Program-made: the position numbers and the translations under genes
Part shown: one piece after another, positions 37,599 to 44,102 of the stretch
Numbering within the stretch: position 1 is the first letter of the stretch
Layout of the letters: each line of letters begins with the position of its first letter
DNA from: Paraburkholderia agricolaris
GTDB lineage: Bacteria > Pseudomonadota > Gammaproteobacteria > Burkholderiales > Burkholderiaceae
DNA: 64,000 nt
Direction of reading: 5' to 3'
Assembly (NCBI RefSeq): GCF_009455635.1
Contig: NZ_QPER01000002.1
Span: 806,001 to 870,000 of the forward strand
Notes under the pieces: model-generated
What the model was told of the DNA's origin: nothing
Database searches by the model: none
What the model saw: the letters and a program-made list of their open reading frames with translations, nothing else

Positions 37599-37708
37599 TT
37601 TTCAATGGGCGTGCCTGATCACGCGTCCGTCTGCGCCATTGAAAATCGGCAAGGCGCGAACGGACGCAGCCGCGAGTTGACGCTCGCGACGCGATGCCAT
37701 ACGGACGC
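37599..37708 (-). promoter_or_regulatory. Competing RNA helices at the 5' end of the NRAMP leader
   Basis: In minus-strand RNA, GCGTCCGT occurs twice (37708-37701 and 37667-37660) and either copy can pair perfectly with ACGGACGC (37630-37623). A 10-bp helix TTTTCAATGG (37645-37636) / CCATTGAAAA (37608-37599) crosses these pairings, so they form either a pseudoknot or alternative states. This is what a riboswitch or attenuator would look like. It does not match a riboswitch class I recognise (M-box or yybP-ykoY signatures not found). Confidence 0.45.
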
Positions 37709-38402
37709 GAAAATACCGCGGCTATATGGCGCTAATAAAGGTGCACGGAGAAGGTAACTACGGCGCGCACCGTCTGCCTGGGAGGCAAGACGGCGGCTGG
37801 ATGAAGAGAGCGCGGACGTCCTGCCAGTCAGGCAGCGAAACTATTCGAAGGTCGACTACTGCAGGTGTCCAAGGCATCAGCCCCGTTTGTGAAGATTCTC
37901 GAATTCTAGGCGTCGTGCAAATCCGAAGTCAACATGATTCGCTAAGCAGAGCCAATATAATTTTTTAATCCCATTTCCTTTCAGAATTGACAGGAAAGAG
38001 CGGCTGTTACCGCTCGGGAGTGAGATTGAAAACAGGAATCGGAAAACAGAATCATTGGGTGCGGGATTCTGGCCAGGCGATTCGGACTACGATGTCCCGG
38101 CGGTTTTTTTTACTTGCAGTTTTCATCGAGAGCCGAATACAATCCGCCCGTCTCATCAAAAGGAGTCCCTTGTGGACACATGCTCTAGTAGTGGAAGTTC
38201 AATGCCGGTCTGTGCCGGCGAAGTCACCGCGAGATAGCCGCCGCAGGAACACTCCTTCGCCGCTAACTCGCTTTTGTCGGGTTAGCGCGCTTCATTACCG
38301 ACTGGCTCCCTGCCGGTCCGTCAGCAGCACGCTCCCTTTGTTTGACCGCTTGCCGCAAGTCCGCTTGCGAGATGCAGTCACGTCGTCACACGTCGCCCAG
38401 CT
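37709..38402. other. Intergenic region between the two NRAMP loci
   Basis: No convincing long gene. Visible items: hairpin GAGCGG-N6-CCGCTC (37998-38015); a run of eight T at 38104-38111 after a weak GGAC/GTCC stem; a possible 21-codon ORF starting GTG 38172 (VDTCSSSGSSMPVC..., plus strand, AAGGAG six bases upstream, stop 38237); and a strong stem CGCTAACTCG / CGGGTTAGCG (38261-38287, one mismatch). The last two could be the leader of the plus-strand NRAMP locus. A longer open frame (from 37987) over this stretch has no protein-like composition and was not called. Confidence 0.4.
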
Positions 38403-38429
38403 ATGTCCGGGCAGGACGGGGGTGCGCTT

Positions 38430-38795
38430 ATGTTCGTCAAATCATTCGTTATGTTTTTCGGTGGCGCCGTGCGTGCGCCACACCCGCTGCGGGTCGCTGC
38501 CCGTGCACATCTGCTGGCCGTTTCCACGTCGGTTCCGGCGGCGGCGCGTGCCGGTGTTTCCGTTCGCGCCGATAGAAGCCAGAGGTCGGCTGCGGCAAGC
38601 CATTTCCGCCGGGCCGGGAAAATGGCGGCGCGCGCCGCTTTTCGCGTGGTCTATGCGGGTAACCCGTTGACGCCTGCCGGATACGCGATTGTCGCCGTCA
38701 CGGTGGCCGCTTTCGTGCTAGTCGCGATGTTGTGCACGTCGTCCATCGCCGATGAGTTGGGTCGCTCGTTACGGCTGAGCTGGTGGTTCTCCTGA
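38430..38795 (+). CDS. Hypothetical protein with C-terminal membrane helix
   Basis: About 121 residues from ATG 38430 (MFVKSFVMFFGGAVRAPHPLRV); ATG 38403 is an alternative. The middle is Ala/Arg-rich and low complexity. The C terminus has a clear hydrophobic helix (GYAIVAVTVAAFVLVAMLC) and ends LRLSWWFS. No family recognised and the ribosome-binding site is weak, so this may be a chance frame. If real, it would be a tail-anchored inner-membrane protein upstream of the small winged-helix-like gene. Confidence 0.3.
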   Translation: MFVKSFVMFFGGAVRAPHPLRVAARAHLLAVSTSVPAAARAGVSVRADRSQRSAAASHFRRAGKMAARAAFRVVYAGNPLTPAGYAIVAVTVAAFVLVAMLCTSSIADELGRSLRLSWWFS

Positions 38796-38891
38796 CGCTG
38801 CCGCGTCAAGCCACTTCACGCATGCAGGTCACCGGCAGCACGACATGCATCTACAACCTGCAACGCGTCTGCATCAGACAGGAGGTTAACC

Positions 38892-39128
38892 ATGGAGCTT
38901 ATTGAACGCATCTATACGCCCGCGGAGCGGCGATGCCTGAGTGCGCATGAACTGGCGACGCTGCTCGTGCTGCTTCAAACACCTGTGGATGCGAGGGCCG
39001 CAACTGAGGATGTACTGGCGCTTCGCGAAGCCGGGCTGGCCCGACTGGTCGATTCGGAGCGCGGTGAAGCGAGGTTCGCGATTACGGACGAAGGAAATGC
39101 CGTACTGAGAATGCTGGACGCCGGATGA
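38892..39128 (+). CDS. Small hypothetical protein, winged-helix-like
   Basis: 78 residues with a very strong ribosome-binding site (AGGAGG, six bases before ATG). Sequence MELIERIYTPAERRCLSAHELATLLVLLQTP... ends VDSERGEARFAITDEGNAVLRMLDAG; the helix-rich start and the ARFAITDEGNAVL beta-wing look like a small DNA-binding winged helix. Lies 73 bases before the second NRAMP gene on the same strand, so it could regulate it. Family not identified; the domain reading is tentative. Confidence 0.6.
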   Translation: MELIERIYTPAERRCLSAHELATLLVLLQTPVDARAATEDVLALREAGLARLVDSERGEARFAITDEGNAVLRMLDAG

Positions 39129-39201
39129 TTCGGCGCGATCGGAGAGACTACAATCAGTCGCCGCATACCAGGCATACCACCTTCACATTCCGCCAGAGAG
39201 C

Positions 39202-40449
39202 ATGACCCGTTCCTCGCTGCTCAATCCAAAAGTCTCGCCTCGTCTGCGCTGGATTGCTTTGTGCGGACCGGGACTGCTCGTCATGCTCGCTGACTGCGAT
39301 GCAGGCAATGTCGTAACGGCGGCGCAGGCCGGCGCGCAATGGGGGCTGCAACTTCTGGTGCTGCTGCTGGGCCTTATCCCCTTGCTTTACATGGTTCAGG
39401 AACTCACTGTCCGGCTCGGTATTTTTACGGGGCGAGGTCACGGCGAACTGATTCGCTCGCACTTCGGCTCGCTATGGGCGTGGGTATCCGCGGCCGGATT
39501 GGTCGTCGCCGTACTGAGTTCTCTGGTGACCGAATTCACCGGGGTCGCCGGCGTGGGAGAGCTATATGGCGTGTCCCGCTCCATTACGTTGCCGCTTGCC
39601 GCTCTCGCGCTGATCGCGATCGTGTCCACCGGATCGCATCGACGCGTGGACAGGGTCGCGATCTTCATTGGCGCCTTCGAATTGATGTTTTTCGTTGTGG
39701 CATGGAAGGCTCATCCGGATGTCCACGAACTGTTCCGGCAAATGGCGGACCTGCCGCTCGGCAATCACCAGTTTGGATATCTTGCGGCCGCACTGATTGG
39801 CGCGACGTTCAATCCATGGATGGTCTTCTACCAGCAGGCCGCGGTAGCGGATAAAAAGCTCACGGCGGCTGACTACACGGTGGCTCGGGTCGAAACGGCG
39901 GTGGGCGCCGTGCTCACGCAATTACTGACCGCGGCGGTCCTCGTCGCCGCGGCAGCAACGCTGTCGGGAGGCGGCAATGCGGGCGCGCTACAAAGCGTCG
40001 GCGAAATCAGCAACGCGCTTGCGACTGCAGTAGGTCCGAACGCGGGGCGTTTTCTCTTCAGCGCCGGTGTGCTGGGTGCGTCGATGGTGGCCGCTATTGT
40101 CTGCTCGCTGTCGCTGGCATGGGGGCTTGGCGAAGTGGCGGGATACCGGCGCTCGCTTGAAGACCGGCCCACGCATTCACCGTGGTTCTATGGCGTGTAT
40201 GTGGCATCCGTCGCCGGCAGCGCTTATGTGGTCTGGCTGGCACCGAATCTCGTTGTGCTGAATGTCGCGGCGCAGGTTGTCAACGCAGTGATGCTGCCGC
40301 TGGTGATTGGCTTACTCATTGCACTCAGCGTTACGGCTCTGCCTAACCCATACCGGCCGCGTGGAGCGTACCTGTGGCTCGTTGCCGGGATTGCCGTGGT
40401 CGTGTGTGCAGCGGGCCTTGCAGGTGCCGCTTTTGGGGTCATTGCCTGA
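39202..40449 (+). CDS. Second NRAMP-related metal transporter
   Basis: 415 residues, about 11 helices, no long soluble tail. TM1 reads CGPGLLVMLADCDAGNVVTAAQAGAQWG with D31-C-D-A-G-N where classical NRAMPs have DPGN; TM6 reads ATFNPWMVFYQQ (NPW, 204-206) in place of the MPH-type motif. The same kind of substitutions as the minus-strand paralogue, but 130 residues shorter and quite diverged, so not a recent duplication. The metal-site Met is absent again. Substrate uncertain (Mg2+ or another hard divalent ion suspected). Probably co-transcribed with 38892-39128. Confidence 0.82.
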   Translation: MTRSSLLNPKVSPRLRWIALCGPGLLVMLADCDAGNVVTAAQAGAQWGLQLLVLLLGLIPLLYMVQELTVRLGIFTGRGHGELIRSHFGSLWAWVSAAGLVVAVLSSLVTEFTGVAGVGELYGVSRSITLPLAALALIAIVSTGSHRRVDRVAIFIGAFELMFFVVAWKAHPDVHELFRQMADLPLGNHQFGYLAAALIGATFNPWMVFYQQAAVADKKLTAADYTVARVETAVGAVLTQLLTAAVLVAAAATLSGGGNAGALQSVGEISNALATAVGPNAGRFLFSAGVLGASMVAAIVCSLSLAWGLGEVAGYRRSLEDRPTHSPWFYGVYVASVAGSAYVVWLAPNLVVLNVAAQVVNAVMLPLVIGLLIALSVTALPNPYRPRGAYLWLVAGIAVVVCAAGLAGAAFGVIA

Positions 40450-40541
40450 AACGGGTGTGATCGTCCCGTAGGGGATGAGGGCGCTAAAGGATCGGATTGC
40501 CGGGCGCCGGCTAAACGATGGCGAGCGCGGTTCGCGCTATG

Positions 40542-40655
40542 TTAGTCATCGACTAGCCGCCGCACCAGGTACGTCGCCATGACCGTAAATCCGCTAACGA
40601 AAATCGCCCAGCCGATCGCTTGACGCAGGAGTGTGCGAGCGCGTCCGCGCAACAT
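40542..40655 (-). CDS. Possible 37-residue membrane peptide
   Basis: ATG 40655, stop 40542. The peptide has a basic start (MLRGRARTLLRQAIG), one hydrophobic segment (WAIFVSGFTVMATYLV) and RRLVDD at the end, a plausible single-span protein. No good ribosome-binding site, no known family, so it is weak. It lies in the 423-base gap between NRAMP and kup, which otherwise shows nothing I can name. Confidence 0.25.
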   Translation of the reverse strand: MLRGRARTLLRQAIGWAIFVSGFTVMATYLVRRLVDD

Positions 40656-40872
40656 ATAACGGTCAAATTGCGAACTGGTTCTGCGCAACATGATTCAGGC
40701 CATTGTCCCTATGCTGAACGCGTGATTGCCGGGAAAGCACTGCAATTATCGCACCGTCGCCTGTTCAACGCTGGCCTCCGGGTAGCTTGCGCTGCGCCAG
40801 AGCCAGGTCTTTTCGCACATCGTTCTGGCGGGAAATTCGCGCGCCTGGATGGACGGCCGGAGACGCCGTCGC

Positions 40873-42771
40873 TCAGATATTGATCTGACCGCCCATTTCC
40901 ACCACGCGGTTAGCGGGCAGGCTGTAGTACTCAGCCGCCTGCGCTGCGTTTCTGGCAAGAAACGCGAACAGCTTCTCGCGCCAGAGCGGCATCGATTTGC
41001 TTTCGCCGGTGGCCATCACCGTGTCGCGCGCGAGAAAGAACGACGTATCAGCAGGTTCGTAGTTCCAGTTCGGCATCTGTTTCTGCGCCAGTTCGAGAAT
41101 GAACGGAACGTTCGGAATCTCCATAAAGCCGTAGTGAACCGTGACGGCGTAGCATCCGTGTCCGAGGTCGACCACCGTGGCTTTCCGCTCGTCGGGAACA
41201 TGCGGTACGTTGTCCGTCGTACCCGCAAGAAAGATGTTGACCTGATGCATGACGCCGTTGTGCTTCAGGTTATGCAGAAATGCCGAGGGCGCCATGTCCA
41301 CGACCCCGCCCGGAAAAACGGCCGTGCCGTTCACGCGCGGCGGTGAGTGCTCGCCGCCGCACAACGAATGAATCAGGGCCACCAGCGGCATGTTGTCGGT
41401 TTTCATCTTGTCGACCACCATTTCACGTCCCTTGTGCCAGGTGGTCATCACGGTGAACAGCGCACCTCCGGCGAGCAGCGGAAACCAGCCGCCATCCAGC
41501 ACCTTGCCGACGTTGCTCGATACGAACACCGCGTCGACAAGCGCAAGGGGGCCGATAACAGCCGCGGTGGCCAGCGGCTTCCAGTGCCACAGGGAGTGGG
41601 TGATGAAGTACATCAGCAAGGTGGTCAGCAGCATGGTCGACGCCACGGCGATACCGTAAGCCGCCGCCAGATTGTCAGAGGATTTGAAAAACACCACCAG
41701 AAAAACCACGGCTGCGTACAGCGTGACGTTGATAAACGGGACATACACCTGGCCGATCTCGTGCGTCGACGTGTGCACCACCGGGATGCGCGGCAGAAAG
41801 CCGAGTTGCACGGCCTGCTTGGTCATCGAGAAGGCGCCTGAGATAACGGCCTGAGACGCGATGATGGTGGCCGCCGTGGCGAGCACGACCAGCGGCACGA
41901 GCGCCCAGCCAGGCGCGGACTGAAAAAACGGTTGAGCAATCGCGGAGGGTTTTTCCAGAACCAGTGCCGCCTGACCGAAGTAGTTCAGCACCAGACTCGG
42001 CAGCACGAGAATCAGCCATGCGAGACGGATCGGCTTTTTGCCGAAATGACCCATGTCGGCATAGAGCGCCTCACCGCCGGTCAGCGCCAGAAAGACCGAA
42101 CCCAGGACAACGAACGCGGTGGCCGGTGCATGTGCGACGAATGCGACCGCGTAGAGCGGCGAGACGGCTTGCATGATCGCGGTATGCGTAACGATATGGG
42201 AGATGCCCAGCACCGCCAGCGTCACGAACCACACGATCATCACTGGCCCGAAAACCTGGCCGACCGCGCCCGTGCCGCGCTTCTGAAGTTTGAAGAGGCC
42301 CGTGAGGATGACGAGCGAGATCGGGACAATCCACTCGGTCAGATGCGGGTCCACGAGTGTCACGCCTTCCACGGCGGATATCACCGAAATGGCCGGTGTG
42401 ATCATTGAATCGCCGTAGAACATGGCTGCACCGAACACGCCGAGCGTTAGCAGAACGCCGCGCAATCGTGCGGGTGCCACTCTGGATGCAAGCGCGGTGA
42501 GCGCCAGGATGCCGCCTTCGCCTTCGTTGTCCGCACGCATCACGAAGCTGACGTACTTCAGCGTGACGACAATGATGATCGACCACAGAATCAGCGAGAC
42601 AATGCCGAACACATTGGTTTGCGTGATGCCGCCTGCCGCCTTCAGGCATTCGCGCAGCGTATAGAGCGGGCTGGTTCCGATGTCGCCGAACACAACCCCG
42701 ATGGCGCCGAGCACAAGACCGGGCGCAGCTTTTTTTGCAGAAGAGGCCGCGCTGAGAGCAGTGGAGGACAT
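40873..42771 (-). CDS. kup: Kup-family potassium uptake protein
   Basis: 632 residues, about 12 membrane helices and a C-terminal cytoplasmic domain, the normal size for KUP/HAK/KT. The hallmark GDIGTSPLYTLRE (29-41) is intact, as are ADNEGEGGILALTAL and YGDSMITPAISVISAVEG. Low-affinity proton-coupled K+ uptake at the inner membrane. Together with the two NRAMP relatives it makes this a cation-transport region. Single gene; upstream there is only a possible 26-residue peptide. Confidence 0.95.
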   Translation of the reverse strand: MSSTALSAASSAKKAAPGLVLGAIGVVFGDIGTSPLYTLRECLKAAGGITQTNVFGIVSLILWSIIIVVTLKYVSFVMRADNEGEGGILALTALASRVAPARLRGVLLTLGVFGAAMFYGDSMITPAISVISAVEGVTLVDPHLTEWIVPISLVILTGLFKLQKRGTGAVGQVFGPVMIVWFVTLAVLGISHIVTHTAIMQAVSPLYAVAFVAHAPATAFVVLGSVFLALTGGEALYADMGHFGKKPIRLAWLILVLPSLVLNYFGQAALVLEKPSAIAQPFFQSAPGWALVPLVVLATAATIIASQAVISGAFSMTKQAVQLGFLPRIPVVHTSTHEIGQVYVPFINVTLYAAVVFLVVFFKSSDNLAAAYGIAVASTMLLTTLLMYFITHSLWHWKPLATAAVIGPLALVDAVFVSSNVGKVLDGGWFPLLAGGALFTVMTTWHKGREMVVDKMKTDNMPLVALIHSLCGGEHSPPRVNGTAVFPGGVVDMAPSAFLHNLKHNGVMHQVNIFLAGTTDNVPHVPDERKATVVDLGHGCYAVTVHYGFMEIPNVPFILELAQKQMPNWNYEPADTSFFLARDTVMATGESKSMPLWREKLFAFLARNAAQAAEYYSLPANRVVEMGGQINI

Positions 42772-42891
42772 AGGGGATCTAGGTTGAGTGTTGCCGCGGG
42801 CGCGCGGTCTACGGATATTTCCGTAGGCGCGCGGCGTAGTGATGACAGCGCCTGCTGCGCGTGACGCAAGCAGCAGGCAAGCGGTCTTCCT

Positions 42892-42972
42892 CTATCTCAA
42901 GCGCCAGATTCCCCATGCAGCAATCAGCAAAGCCACGGCCAAGCCGCCGCCGAGTAGGATGTAGGTAGCCAT
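42892..42972 (-). CDS. Possible 26-residue membrane peptide upstream of kup
   Basis: ATG 42972, stop 42892: MATYILLGGG followed by a hydrophobic helix (LAVALLIAAWGIW) and RLR, an ideal single-span topology. Ends 120 bases before the kup start on the same strand. No clear ribosome-binding site. Small hydrophobic partners are known for some K+ systems (KdpF), but no homology is claimed. The remaining parts of 42773-43307 show no other gene. Confidence 0.35.
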   Translation of the reverse strand: MATYILLGGGLAVALLIAAWGIWRLR

Positions 42973-43307
42973 GGGAAATGAAATGTAAGCGATACGTGAT
43001 TGAAAGGAGGGTTCGGGGGAGTCCTTCGCATGCTACCGGCTCCACCTTTCAGAACCGCCTTCGATGGCCGCTGATGCTTCGTCATTGAGCGGCAGGCACG
43101 TGTGGCGAATGGGCGCCATGCACGCCGGGTCCGATTTCGCCCGGATGGTTGAAGTTGTCACCGCCCATCGGCAGCGCATTGGGTCAGAAAAGCATCCCGA
43201 ATTCTGTGATAAAAGTAGGGTATGAGCAAAATAAACCTGCCTGAGCATGCCGCCGGATTATGACCCGGCGAGAATATAACCAGGCGTCATTCCGCTACGG
43301 AGGCGTT

Positions 43308-44102
43308 GTGATTCGAAACTGGCTTGGCGGGGTTCTGTTGGCAGTGTGTTTCGTAAGCAATGCTTTTGCGGGCGGCCCGGATTGCTCCCGGCCGTTCACG
43401 CTTGGATTGCACGACCACGGCCTGCTCTATTCGCTCGACACCGACAGCGGTATCGACAAAGACTTTGCGGACGAGCTGATCCGGCGCAGCGGTTGCCAGA
43501 TCAAGGTCAGTCTGATGTCGCGGGCACGTATCTGGAAACTGATCGAGTCGGGTGCGCTCGATTTCAGCCTTTCTGGCATTGCGAACGACGAACGCAATCA
43601 ATATGCGTCGTTTGCATGGTACTTCAGTGATAAATACTATCTACTCGTGCGCAAGGACGCCGGTATCCACAACGTCGCGGATTTCGAACATAACCGGCAC
43701 GCCCAGCTCGGCGTGATCCGCAGTTTTCGCTACAGCGCATCGGCCAACGAACTGGTCGACAGACTGACGGCGGAAAACCGGGTCAGCCTGGCAGGAGGGC
43801 TCGAACCGCTCTACCAGGCGCTTATTCTTCGGCAGATCCAGGGCATGATTATCGAGCCCTTCGATTACCCCGCACTGGACGCGAAAAAAATCCGCAATGT
43901 GACAACGATTGTCGAGTTCAACGATCCTTCGGTGCCGCACGGTCTGATCATGTCGAAGAAAGCGCTCTCCGCCGCCGAACGGGAAAAGTGGCAGGCGCTG
44001 GTAGACGAAATGCGCGCCGACGGCACGGTGCGGCGAATCTTCGAAAAGTACTTCAAGCCGGATCTGGCCGATTCCATGGTCAACTTCAAGGCGTCACCGT
44101 GA
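43308..44102 (+). CDS. Periplasmic solute-binding protein, family 3 type
   Basis: 264 residues from GTG 43308, with GGAGG four bases upstream; the frame is open to 43260, but those codons do not belong to the signal peptide. Signal peptide MIRNWLGGVLLAVCFVSNAFA, then a type II binding fold: RPFTLGLHDHGLLYS...GIDKDFADELIRRSGCQIK, ALDFSLSGIANDERNQYASFAWYF, VPHGLIMSKKAL. Its stop overlaps the GTG start of the c-di-GMP protein (GTGA), so it is probably a sensor subunit rather than part of an ABC importer; no permease or ATPase is present. Confidence 0.85.
   Translation: MIRNWLGGVLLAVCFVSNAFAGGPDCSRPFTLGLHDHGLLYSLDTDSGIDKDFADELIRRSGCQIKVSLMSRARIWKLIESGALDFSLSGIANDERNQYASFAWYFSDKYYLLVRKDAGIHNVADFEHNRHAQLGVIRSFRYSASANELVDRLTAENRVSLAGGLEPLYQALILRQIQGMIIEPFDYPALDAKKIRNVTTIVEFNDPSVPHGLIMSKKALSAAEREKWQALVDEMRADGTVRRIFEKYFKPDLADSMVNFKASP

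Noticed and set aside
37412..38402. Known Mg2+ or Mn2+ riboswitch (M-box, yybP-ykoY)
   Set aside because: A short GGTGAGGTGAGC on the plus strand recalled the M-box, but the rest of the conserved core was not found and it faces away from the NRAMP gene.
37987..38670. 227-residue plus-strand open frame
   Set aside because: Composition is not protein-like, there is no ribosome-binding site at its start, and hairpins and a T-run lie within it. Treated as a non-coding leader.
42809..43045. 78-residue frame upstream of kup
   Set aside because: It overlaps a better small membrane ORF in another frame and has no recognisable features.
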